Shown: positions 1 through 11,195 of the stretch, one piece after another
How positions within the stretch are numbered: position 1 is the first letter of the stretch
Layout: each line of letters opens with the position of its first letter
Notes under the pieces: model-generated
Seen by the model: only the letters and a program-made list of their open reading frames with translations
The model's database searches: none
What the model was told of the DNA's origin: nothing
NCBI GenBank assembly: GCA_001465935.1
Contig: LNKV01000002.1
Location: forward strand, 62,001-126,000
Reading direction: 5' to 3'
From: Clarireedia homoeocarpa
Taxonomy: Eukaryota; Ascomycota; Leotiomycetes; Helotiales; Rutstroemiaceae
DNA: 64,000 nucleotides
Translations under genes and position numbers: made by a program

Positions 1-280
1 TTAAGACATTGTCCAGTAAATAGAGAGTAGTCATCACACATGCAGCATATAAGTGCCTGCTATTTTCCCTGTCATGAAGTTCGCAACTCAAAACATTTGA
101 CAGATTCATCGCTGAAACCCCAAAGAACAAGAAACCAACATCCACATCTGGAGTGTCAATCTTGGAGAGTCTTCGCCAATTTCCAGAAGTGTCTCATCAC
201 AGAGACCAGACTGACATCACAGATTCTCACGTACTTTGCTGCCAATCTCGTATTCTCAGAACTCTCTAAAATCATCTAGT

Positions 281-715
281 ATGGGCAAGCTGGAGTGTCT
301 TAATCCCATGTCTATGCTGAAGCATCATAAAGAGAAACACGAGATGAACAAGAGTCTGGAGGAGAAAGAGAGAGATAGGCAGAAGAGAATAGACGCCTGT
401 CGAAAGAACTCAGGTAAGGGTAATTGGAGATGGAATAGGTACAGTTCGCGTGTGTACGTTCGTCAACGTATAGAGAAAATACGCGGCCCGTGGAACAGCA
501 AGAGGAAGAATGCAATTGCAGCATATGAAGCGAAATTGCTGTTCGAAGAGCGCATGGCCAAGAAATATAAGTCATGGGAGTCGGAATTCATGGACAGCAG
601 ACATCCCAACCAAAGAGCCGCGATTGAGAAGAAGGTAACACGGGAGAAGAAGGATGCAGAGACTGAAAGAGAACGCTTGGATACGCTAGTCAACGAAATA
701 CGGAAAGAGCGCTGA
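281..715 (+). CDS. Small basic coiled-coil hypothetical protein
   Basis: An open frame of 144 residues starts at the ATG at 281. An upstream in-frame ATG at 236 is also possible. The product is very rich in Lys, Arg and Glu. It has long charged stretches that should form helices or coiled coil, for example residues 20-35 and 115-144. I see no signal peptide, membrane segment or known domain. There is a GTAAC donor-like site at 635, in phase. An acceptor at 776-777 would join the frame to the CxxC-containing ORF downstream. The spliced product would then end in a small zinc-binding-like module instead of at 715. I do not recognise a family. The single-exon and spliced models cannot be told apart from sequence alone. 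Confidence 0.4.
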   Translation: MGKLECLNPMSMLKHHKEKHEMNKSLEEKERDRQKRIDACRKNSGKGNWRWNRYSSRVYVRQRIEKIRGPWNSKRKNAIAAYEAKLLFEERMAKKYKSWESEFMDSRHPNQRAAIEKKVTREKKDAETERERLDTLVNEIRKER

Positions 716-750
716 AAGGAGGAGCTAGACGGAGCAAGAGGTCTTTAGAT

Positions 751-951
751 ATGAGGGGGATAAATCAGGTAAATCAGGATTGCGTCGATGCTCGATCGGA
801 AGTAGACATGATTAATTTCAAGGTCCATTGTAAAAATTGCCTCCATCCAGAGTACTACACCATAGAGGAGAAGAGATGCGAAGACTGTAAAGATGATGAG
901 GACTTAGCCCCCACGGGATTAAGTGATGCTCGCCCTCCTCTGGCTGTCTAG
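751..951 (+). CDS. Short ORF with paired CxxC motifs (possible 3' exon of the preceding gene)
   Basis: This 66-residue frame contains CKNC and CEDC separated by 14 residues, the spacing of a small four-Cys zinc ribbon or knuckle. It follows the basic coiled-coil ORF after 35 bases, in another frame. It could be its last exon if an intron at 635-777 is removed, with coding resuming at 778. As a separate gene it would be very short and without recognised homology. The Cys pairs are seen; zinc binding and joining to the upstream ORF are inference. Confidence 0.25.
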   Translation: MRGINQVNQDCVDARSEVDMINFKVHCKNCLHPEYYTIEEKRCEDCKDDEDLAPTGLSDARPPLAV

Positions 952-1850
952 CTGAGGCCAATGAGATCCGCGCGCCTACGGGTGTAGGTGGCAAATGGAT
1001 GGTAGGTATTTTTTAGATGTCATCGGAAGGAGAGATTACCAGAAGCTTCGAAAAGAAACAAAAAAAGGTGCCTTTCGCCTGTTAGAGGTGGCTCCGAATA
1101 TTTCCTACTTATAAATGAAATCGAGATGAAAACAAGTACAATTGCGATTTGAGGTGATACCGCAGCACTGCAAGGAACGTCGGTGACTCAACATGTGGTA
1201 ACTTGGAGGTACGACTGGCTAGGGAAGACGAAGAAAGATTCGATCGAGTATGGGGTTGGTAATGGTGGTGTGGTTGTGGTGGTGGTGGTGGAGGAGGAGG
1301 GAGTGGTGGTATCGGTGAAATTTCCTGTTCTGGACAGCTTTGAGATATCAGAAATATTCAGAATTCGAAAACCAAAAAGTAAATTAGCAATTGAATAAAT
1401 AAATCAATAAATAAAACAATAAAAAATATAATAAAGAATATAATAAAAAATATAATAAAGAATAACCCGAATAATCTTATCATTCCCCAACCAAATGATT
1501 ACAAGTTACAAAGATAATCACTTAATTACTTTACTATAACTTATTGTTTACGGAGTGGTGACTCAAAGTTCTCTGTGTGGCGTGGGAGCCATTTTGGTGA
1601 GAAAGAAAGAGTCAGAGAAGCGTGTTGCAGCGATTATTATCATCATTTTGACTCATCTCGCTCGAATCGGCAAAAAAGCCCTTCCACTCCGCATCTCTTC
1701 CCCTTCCCCCTTCCCCGCCATCTTTAACGAAAAGGATGAACAGCAACAAAAACATCCAACAGCTCATAAAGCATCTCACCTGCAATTGTTTCTATTCACA
1801 ACTTACAAAAAGAATTGCAAAGAAAGGCAAACATCAGACGTTGACATAAT

Positions 1851-1881
<31 letters not shown>

Positions 1882-1993
1882 TTCCATCACCTGGGCGATC
1901 GCCAAACATCATCACTCTATACCCATTCGTGACCATCCTTCCCGAGACCTCGAGTGCAGCTCATCGACGAACCAACTCCAATCCTTAGATACC
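952..1993. other. Intergenic and probable 5' leader of the CHY gene
   Basis: No supportable gene. It holds a GGT/GGA-rich stretch near 1265-1310, an A/T-rich block (AATAAA-type words) at 1385-1470, and a trinucleotide repeat at 1851-1879 shortly before the start codon at 1994. Confidence 0.5.
1851..1879. repeat. (TCA)n microsatellite
   Basis: About nine and a half uninterrupted copies of TCA/CAT lie 115 bases upstream of the CHY-protein start codon, probably in the promoter or 5' UTR. Confidence 0.9.
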
Positions 1994-4846
1994 ATGACGG
2001 CCAATATACCGACATCAACAGGTCAGAAGCTCTATACTTATCTCTCACCGCCTTGACATCAATATTTCCTATCTATCCTTATGCATTATCATCATCGTAT
2101 CTGGTTGCAGCGCATATCATGGCTGTCCACTAAGGGTCATCTGCTCGCTTGTACTGATGCGTTGGCAGATTCAAACGACCGTTCCGCCTCACAAGCTTCT
2201 CAAAATCCTCCCCAACAACCGGTGAAAACAAGGATCTGTCGGTATTTCGGTAAATCAGGTATTTTCTTACCTTTTCATTGCCATCAGCGCAGTCGATTTT
2301 TTTGATTGGCTTGCCGGAAATTGGGAAGGAACGTAACTGCTCTGCATATGTAATGCAAAGTTGCATGTTGTGCAGTGGCAGTGATAGTGGAGATCCCGTG
2401 ATTCACCGTGCATCGATGATGAATGCGGGAGTGGATTAAATTGAGGCAGTTCGGTGAAGACGATGATTTGTTGAAGGCCGACGCCAGGGTTACACCACGT
2501 GATATTGGAAACACATGTGAAAGCATATGAAGACGGGCAATTACATTATGATAGGGTGCTGATACTCGATTTTAGGAAGTTGTCGAGCTGGTGACAGCTG
2601 TCCATTCATCCATGACCAAACCAAACTTCCCAGCCGTTCCACAGCGAAGATTTCGATGCCCGATATTGCTCAGGATTCGAGGTCGGGCGCCACAGAGAAC
2701 GAGGATAACATGATCCATGATCGTTCACAAGCGACCACAAAATCTGTTCCAGCTTCAAAGGTGGTGTCTAAGCCGGTGCCACGAGCACAAACTGAAAACC
2801 CCCGAGAATTTCAGCTTGGACAAATTCGAAGGCGATTCTCTCCCAAGGAGACTCGACCATCTGGAAGTGCCGAAGGTACGACTTTACTGAGATTCAGTCT
2901 AGCCCCTTCGGACCCCGACTTCCCTTTCGAGATGAATGCACTGGAATGTGCTTTGTCAGTCCCTCCTGGATATCCTTTATCGCCACCGACTCTGAGGGTG
3001 GAGAACAAAGATATTCCCCGAGGCTTCGCCATCAATGTTGAAAATGGATTTGATGATTTGGTCAGAGAAAAGGAGAGTACTACATTACTTGAATTAATGA
3101 AATCTCTGGACAAACATCTTGAAGAATTTTTATCTGCGGAGAAAGCGGATACAGTTAAAATTGTCCTGAATAAAGACGCTCGACACATTTCCACTCCGAG
3201 TAGAGTCATTGAACCCCCAGTTCAGCCCAAGTCGGTCCCACAAGCTACTGAACTACCAAAGGTTACTCCGAGCGTCCCCGTGGTAAGTTTCACAATAGAA
3301 GAACTGGCCGACGCAGCGAAGCGACGAGAATCAGAGACCAGGCAATTGGAAGCGAGAATGGGCAGATTGCCCCTTTACAAGAAATCCGGGGATGGTATTG
3401 CTTATACAATTCCTGTTGAACCACGAAAACGTGGAGATTTACCGGATGCCATTAGAGCTGTCAAGGCAGTGCAACTGTTTGTTCCTAAAATCTATCCTCT
3501 CGAACCCTGTCGTATCAGACTGGAAGGCGTTGATGGCCCAGAGACGAAAGCTGTGGAAGCAGGATTCGAGCAAAAAGTATTGGAGACGAAGGCTCTGAAC
3601 TTGATGGGCCATATCAATTATCTAGCACAAAACATGCACCTACTTGCCAAAACGGCTCTGGAAAAGAAGAAGTCAGTACCACTCAGACAAAAGCCTGATC
3701 CCGTTGTCGAACAACCATTGGGAGTCAAAGATGGAAAGGGGGTAAGCGTTCCAAGCGAGAATGAGGATGAGAAGAGTCATATCCAATACATCACGAGACC
3801 TCCTGAGTGGAATATTGTCAAGGCAGAAGATGCAGAGGACTCGGATTCTGACTCTATGTATTCTTACGACAGTGGCGATGAATCCTCAGATGGAGGAGCT
3901 GAAGTCCCCCATGATGCAGACGATCATGAGGGAGAAGATTCAAAGGCACCAGCTGCGAACCAAGAACGTGGCACTGCTATATCATTTCCTTTCATTGAAC
4001 TGCACGGGATTGAGCTGCTTGAGGTGACGACACTGAACATCACAGTCAAATGTTCACGATGCAAGGAAATTACCGAAGTCAAGGGACTAAAGACAGGAGT
4101 CACGAAAACTCAAACTTGTAGGAAGTGTGCAACTGCATTGAATGTCACATTCCGGAAAGATCTGGTACATGCTCACAATGTGAGAGCTGGGTTCTTGGAC
4201 CTTGAGGGGTGTGTAGTAGGTGATATGCTAGCTAGGTAAGTCTTCCCGTCTCTACAACCCATATATCTATCATATAAGTATTAACATCCGCACCAGCTCC
4301 TTCACACCCACCTGTTCTTCATGCTCCACTGCCTACCCTTCCCCAGGAATAATCTCCATCCGCGGCGAAACCACCACCAACGTCTGCCGAGAATGCCACC
4401 AGAAATTCACCTTCTCCATCCCCACCATCAAATTCCTGCAAATCTCCTCCGCCGCCACCCCACACAACATCCTCACTCGCAAAAAGAAAGAAACTCTCGG
4501 TCTCGTACCCGGCACGCCTCTACCGAAAAACGGTCTCTGTCGCCACTATGGGAAATCATACCGCTGGTTCAGATTCAGTTGTTGCGAGAAAGTTTACGCG
4601 TGCGATAAGTGCCACGACGAGGCCGAAGAGCATATTAATGAGTGGGCGAAACGCATGGTCTGCGGCCGGTGTAGTAGGGAGGGTCCTTACCGGCCGGAGG
4701 AATGCGCCATGTGTGGGGAGCGGGTGGTTGGACGGCGACGAACCGGTGCGTTTTGGGAAGGGGGGAAGGGCACGAGAGATAAAGTTCGTATGAGTAGGAA
4801 GGATAAGAGGAAGTATAGGAGAATAGGGGCTGCGAACAAAACTTAG
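1994..4846 (+). CDS. CCCH / RWD-like / CHY zinc-finger protein
   Basis: Exons 1994-2021, 2169-2258, 2576-4235 and 4297-4846 give 775 residues in frame. Introns of 147, 317 and 61 bp have GT-AG ends. The first intron junctions rebuild a perfect CCCH finger at residues 33-52 (C-x8-C-x5-C-x3-H), which supports the model. Residues ~140-228 and ~305-410 each carry an RWD-like pattern (YPLSPP and YPLEP turns followed by a helix). An acidic Asp/Ser-rich linker follows, then CxxC pairs. A CHY zinc finger starts at CRHYGK (~674) and holds many Cys/His pairs to ~732. The tail is basic. The CHY family includes yeast Hot13, an intermembrane-space zinc protein, and plant/animal RCHY1 E3 ligases. This long fungal form, with CCCH and RWD parts, has no RING that I can see. 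A ubiquitin or RNA-linked role is inference. Confidence 0.88.
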
Positions 4847-7800
4847 TTTGGGAAGAAGGAGCTAGTTGGTATAGTAGCCACTTGTGAGTAAGTAGTTCAT
4901 GTACGCATGTGTATGTACGTTCGTGATCTCTTCAGCTCGGAGTCTAGACTCTGGGGATCAGAATCGCGAGGGTTTTTACATAACTTATCATCATATGCAG
5001 CTAGACACTAGAGCCTGAACCTGGGCACTGGTCAAGTGATTGATGAAACAATGTCAACACTCAAAACCAAAAAAAAGTAAATACACATTTTTCGACCCGA
5101 GATCTCGGCACGTTCCTGTCCCCCCCCCCCCCCCCCTTCCGACCCGATTCCGGTATCAGATCTCATTTTATATTTCCACCATATTAAAATCATATCATAT
5201 TTTCTTCTTTTCCTTCCCCTTTTCCCCAACACCATTAAACCACCACACCTCCCTATTCCACTCCACTCCATTCCCATTCCCATTTCCTCAAACCCAATGC
5301 TTGATCCAGAAAGAGCCTTCTCGTATCATGCATGCACGTATCCATCCCTCCTTCCCTCCTATCCCGAAGCCGAATATCACATACAAACACACACACAGAC
5401 ACCCCTTTCCCGGTTCCCCGTTGATCAACCAATCAATCCCCTAGAACCCGGTCCCGTCTTCGCATTGGTGTGTGTGGTGCGTGTATGTAGTAGTAGCTTC
5501 ATCGTTTTTGCGTTGTGTTTACGTTGTGTTTCACATTCACATGCCTTTCTGATTTAGAGTAAAGTAAGTAAGTAAGTAAGTATACATACTATTTACTGAC
5601 TTGGTTGGTGCTTTCTTTCACGAGATACAATCAATACATGAGTTGCGTTAACTTACAGTAGCAAATCTTAAAAATCTTAACTGTATGTATATAGAATTTG
5701 ATTTTCTCTGTATATGCAGCTAGTTACTAAAAATAAGAACAAATCTCTTTCTTCTTCTTCTTTGAACTTTGTTCGTATTCCAATCGCACAATAGATGCAG
5801 TGTATATACTATACTATACTGTGTGGTTACTGTACATCATCTATCTATCTATCGATCCGTGCGTGTAACACCTAGCTAGCTAGCAGCGTAACAATCTGCC
5901 GTGCTTCTGCATTTGCTTTTGCTAGCGAATCTTTTTTCTCTCCGGGGCAGCCCGGAAAGGAAAACGATTGGTACGGTTTGCGGAATCCGGGGGAGCGGGG
6001 GGGAGGGAACGAGGGTGGATGGATGGTTTGTTTACGAAGGAAAGGGAAAAAAAAAAACAGAGTTTTGCTGCTTGCATATTCATCTTCGCATACGACGTAT
6101 GTGATAGGACTAGAGTTGGAGGAAATAAATAGCGAACAAATGAATGGATGGGATAGGATAGGATTGTGATGGGTGTGGGTGTGGATGTGGGTATATGTAT
6201 GTGGATGTGGATGTGTGTTTACGGACCATACAGCTGCAGATGCAAGAATGCTTGTGCTATATTATACTATGCTGGGCTGGGTCTGAGATAGGATTTTTTT
6301 TCGATGACGAGAACGAGGTCGAGAACAACGTCAATATCAAGAACAAGGATCTGGACTTTGTGTTTAGCGGCTGGGCCTGGAGGGTTAGTTTTCGTTGTTT
6401 GAGTAATTTGTAAATAGATGGATTCTAGATTGAAATGGGACAAATGATATTCTATTTGCATTTAGCTTTGATGTTGTGTGATGATGAGGAGGAAGAAGAA
6501 AGCAGCTAGTTAGTGCTTTAGAGATCATGCATGTATGTGTATATAGATGGATGTATGAACTACATAGTTACTACTATACATGAGATATGTTTGTCTGGTA
6601 CAACCTGTATTATATCCTCCGAGTTACTTGGAGGTGCTCAAGTCAACCAATCAGTCTTACCTGTACGAGTCAACGGCCATTGAAGCCATACTAAAACCTC
6701 TGACAGTGACCTCACTCATATCACATTCACCAAAACTCAAAACACCCCTTATACGTACATTATAACTAGCATCTTATCCTTCCTCAACCACATTGCGTTC
6801 CCACCGTGGCATACCACAGCATGTGTTCAGACCTTCCGTTCATCCACAATAAAGAAGGATTCTCTTCCTTTCCATTTTCATGCATCCATCCAAATCCAGC
6901 TCAGTGTCGTCAAACCACATGGGGAAAAAATGCACCAAGAAAAATCCACTTTTCGTCCGAGAACGTCTCTCGGTGGCATTGCACACCGTCCAAGCCAACC
7001 ACGCTTGGTGGAACTCGCAATGGTCGCAATCGGCCATTTACTCTGACCGCCGTTTCTCATTTAGCATCTTTTTCCCGTACGCGGCGCACCTTGAGATGGA
7101 TACGTTATGGCAGGTTGGCAGATAGATAGAGGTGGATAGGTAGACAGACCACTTGGTTAACCCGACCGACCGCCATTTGGAGCTGACTGGAACGTGCTTG
7201 GTGGTACATGTTCTCACAGCTTGCATGTCGCCGGCGCTAAGAAAATTTTCCCTTTGCTTCATCGCATGGTTCCAAGACCTTGGGCTGGCAAATTAAACAA
7301 TCTGCTGTGGTCTGCATGGTGCCTCGTAGAATGTTAAAATAACGATTGTGGATAGCAGTGGACATGAAAATGAACAGACAAACGGTAATATCTGTGCTAA
7401 CCAAGGCATTTTCCGCCTTATCTATGGATCTCGAATATGTCAGTCAATAATAGCAAGACGACGTTATAGCGTTTAGAATTTTGATGCCCGAGCATGATCG
7501 AGACTTTGTTTGCAAAAATGAAGCTGAAAACTTCGATCATCGTGAAGTAGCCTCATACGTATGCCATCGTCGATGAATATATGAGACATTCCGTCGGACA
7601 TAATTTGCGGCGCGAAACCTAAACCAAACAGAGTACTACTTTAGAGTCAACGGTTCCACAAAACGGTCGGTCCGTACCTCATCTCATCTCTCTATCTGTA
7701 TCTTCAAATCTCATCGTCGTGTACCCAACGACGATCTACCTTTCGTGGAAACTAACTTTCTCCGTGCCTATATCGTTTTATATTTATCCTTTCATGCGCC

Positions 7801-10010
7801 TAGGCCCGAGGGCTCTCGCCCACTCGCAATCTCATCTCGTTCCATCTGCCGTTGACAAACGCACGGCAGATAGGCAAGACAAGGCCAACCTCAAAAACCT
7901 ACCGGTGCTTATACTGTATTCACGGAACAGAGCGATCCACATCCGCGCCCGCAGCACGGTTGCAAATGCTCGAAGAATTTTTGTTCCTGTGATCGTACCT
8001 AGACGAATCGAATTCGGTACCGGCAGTTTTTCATCATCACATTTTGCGTCTCCATCGTCAAATCCCGCCCCCGGCATAGCTCCGTCTATCCACTTCACTC
8101 ACTGGCAGCAACTCCACTAGAAGCGAGGCACTTGCCCAGTCAAGAACTCTTCACAGGACTCACAGACCAGAAGGTGGAAGAGGACCATCATACCCATACC
8201 AAATGTAAAACCAAAAAGACAATATAATAATAAACAAAGCTTTGAAACGAACTTTGGAAAGTCTAAAGAAGCAAAGAACAATGTGGATGAGCCAGAAGGC
8301 GGTCTAGGCTTGCTCTCGTTGTAACTTTGTGTTTCGGGAATTTGCGAATATGTGGGAACTTTTTTGGGACTTCCTGTAAGTAAAGCAAGCAGGGCAAGCA
8401 AAGCAAAGAGGGAATCCCGCGACGGCCAATAACGTAATGCATAGCATAGTTATGTGACGAAATAAACATGAAGCAAAAGCAGACATGAGACATAAGCCCT
8501 GAAAATACATTTGCCAGCGTTTGCAGCAGCGCAGAAGGTAGAAGATAAAAATGAAATAGGGCAATTCGTCCATGTCCGTGATTGGAGACGTTCCGGAAAC
8601 CATCCATCACGTTCTATGTATCTAGACCAGTCGGAGAATACTTCGTATGGAAGCAACGTCGTTTGAATCCGGGCAATTCTCACCCTCTACTTGTTTTTAT
8701 TGACGACCTGCCAAATGTAGTTGTGATGACTCCTTACGCTCTGATAAGACATGATGATGCACTGTACGTAGACAGGCATGCTCTGTCCGAGTTTACCCTG
8801 ACCGTTACCGGCCGTTGTCAAATGTAGATGTATTTCCCCATTATTCACATCAATTTAAACCCATCACCGTTTTTATCCCTACAGCCTGTCTGCCTGTCAG
8901 TCTTTCAGTCAGGTTGTTCATCTTATCCCATGCTTTTTGCCTGACCTTGCGATGTCTTCCTTGTCTTCCCAAAAATCTTATCACGTATCCACAGTCCACT
9001 CCAGAAAAATATCAAAGAGCAACAGCATGGCACCCATCGCAAGTAATCTATGTTCTGGAACGCATATCTCCCACCCTGTTCATTAAATGTAACGTTCGTG
9101 CACGATGAGCTCGCGTGGAAAAATTAATGCTTTGGGTTTTGGGATTGTAAATTTCGTGGGGGTTCGTTGGGATCGCGATCCTCGGCGGCGCGCACTCGCT
9201 TGCTTGCTTGAGAGACGTGGGATGAAGGTATCGCAGCGTATCGTAACGTAATGGTTGCACGGGATGAGTTGATTAGGGAGCGGAGGATGATATGGCAGAT
9301 CGTAATACGTACCAGAAACCCGTGAAGAGGGAGACCCGCAAGCGATCCAGTACTTGTTTTTGCGTCCAGTAAAAGCTGCAGATAACCTCCACAAGTCAGC
9401 TGCTCAACTCCCCAGGTATCAAAGCTTCGCCACCAAGCAAAGCACCTCGTCGCAGCCTACCTCGGTCTGCCCCTCTTTTCCAAAGACCAAGAGGCAGCCT
9501 CAATTCCCGTGATCCAAGCCCTTCTCACATGACAGCTCGCGTCCATTCTCTCACATAGCCCAGTCCAGCCCCGACCACTTTGCCCTCTCCGCACGCATCA
9601 TCTTCTCTGCTCTCCCCTGTTCCACATCCTTCACATCCCATCCAACCAGCATTCCCCTACCAGCGTCGCCCATGTCCGGACCGAATAGCGAATCCCCCGA
9701 CCGTCAGCACCCGGCTTCCAGGATGCATGATACGCGAGAAGCAGTCGACGCAGGGATACCACGAGGCTCTGAGGAAATGGGGAAACATGGTTGGTGGATG
9801 AGGCTTTGCTTTCAGTCTGCTCTGCCAGGATTGGTTCCAGATCATGTCAGATATACTCTCTCTCATTTTAATTGGCCGGGTAAAATGTGTGGGTGTGCGA
9901 GCGAACGTGGTTGGTTGGGATAAATTCAACCGAGGGGAAGAAGATGGGAAAAAGGCAAAAAGATGAGGCCTCGCGGTACCTGCATTAATGATTTTCCTGG
10001 GTTCTTGGTA
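4847..10010. other. Gene-poor intergenic DNA, part 1
   Basis: No ORF longer than about 135 codons and no chain of in-phase exons that I could assemble on either strand. Composition is mixed, not the AT-rich type left by repeat-induced mutation. It holds a 17-base poly-C run (5120-5136), an (AAGT)n tract near 5561-5581, and scattered GATG/TATG words. Non-coding transcripts or distal regulatory DNA could lie here, but nothing in the sequence proves it. Confidence 0.5.
5120..5136. repeat. Poly-C tract (17 C)
   Basis: An uninterrupted run of 17 cytosines lies about 270 bases after the CHY-protein stop codon. Such runs are prone to length error, so the exact count may reflect assembly. Confidence 0.85.
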
Positions 10011-10084
10011 TACACACGCGAGCGCACACACACGCACACACACGCACACACACGCACACACACTCCCACACACTCCCACACACA
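10011..10084. repeat. 10-bp minisatellite (CGCACACACA)n
   Basis: Four near-perfect copies of CGCACACACA are followed by two of CTCCCACACA and flanking CA-rich bases. The Cys/Val-rich ORF on the minus strand here is only a translation of this repeat. Confidence 0.9.
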
Positions 10085-11109
10085 TAAAAAATTCCAACAT
10101 CAGCTGGATATTATGAATATCGATACTTATTGTTGACTAGCCGTAACAGGTAAAAATTACGACGAGTATACGGCTCTGTCCGTGCTTCCGGTCGTATTGC
10201 TTGCGTACGAAGTAGTTTGTATTTCAACAATTCTACTTTTGCCTCACTATACCAGCGACTAATTCCACTGTTCGTACAAGCAATCAATCAATCGAGCGAG
10301 GCCCTAATTCCCTGATACGGTTGCGATGTTCAGATGGCCAGGCCCAATGTATCAAATCTAGAACGTCGTTTTTGGGCGAATAGCAACCCCAAAGCATCCA
10401 AGCCGCCGGCTAAATGCGCCCGAGAATTTTCCATCCAACGGCGAAGGTTCTTCCATTCCTCCGTCTCCACTATTTGCTTCTCTTCCTTCCCCTCTTCCTC
10501 TTCTCTCGAATTTGGCCGAGCAAATCACGTTACTGGGTGTACGTACCGACATGCCTATCTAATCGCCAGCTCCGAGAAAGTCACCTCCGTGCCGCAAAAA
10601 CGGTTGGGTGAGAGAAAGCAAGTGAGAAGAGCCCCCGCGGCGCGCGTACGGTACCTGTTCATCCCCGAGCCGTGTCCGAGAAAAATAGACTTCATATGTA
10701 ATCTTCATCTCGTCGTCACGCTCGTCGTCGGATACCAAATTGGGAATCTAATGACCGGTAAGCATGCCATGCCGTTGAGGAACGATCAATAGTTGCGAAT
10801 TGCGAAATGCGGATGTGAGCAGGACCGTACGGAAGAACAGTGCCATCGATACAGTAAGCAACAGAGTCGCTTCCCCGTCGAGGGTCACAATCTTATCAGC
10901 TTGGTGCTTAGGTCGTGGAACGTGGAAGCTGATTCCCCGCGGTATTGGCATTGACATATTCATGGGAATATATTGCATATGCTGTAGACAGGGTCCCCTT
11001 TTTTGTCTTCTATCCTAGAACGCGCATTGATTGAGTCTTTGATATTGAAGAACGACAGCCACTGTGGACGGCTCGGATACCTATCCTGACTCCTGACACC
11101 TACGAAGTA

Positions 11110-11195
11110 TATCCCCTTGACTGCCATACGCGACTTCCCCACCTTATTTTTGGTGAGGTCGCGAGTACTGACTGTAGTTGGCAGTCAAGGGGATA
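11110..11195. repeat. Inverted repeat / hairpin with 16-bp perfect arms
   Basis: The left arm 11110-11125 (TATCCCCTTGACTGCC) is the exact reverse complement of 11180-11195. Inside it, CGCGAC...CCACC at about 11129-11143 pairs imperfectly with GGTGAGGTCGCG at about 11152-11163 around a T-rich loop. The whole 86 bases can fold into one interrupted hairpin. It could be a tiny foldback/MITE-like relic or a structured RNA. No ORF or target duplication is evident. Confidence 0.7.

Noticed and set aside
9657..10100. 147-codon minus-strand ORF, Cys/Val-rich at its start
   Set aside because: Its first third is a translation of the CGCACACACA minisatellite; no domain and no splice context.
10334..10792. 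152-codon ORF in the gene-free region
   Set aside because: Low-complexity N-terminus, no recognisable domain, no leader or intron signals; length is within chance for this composition.
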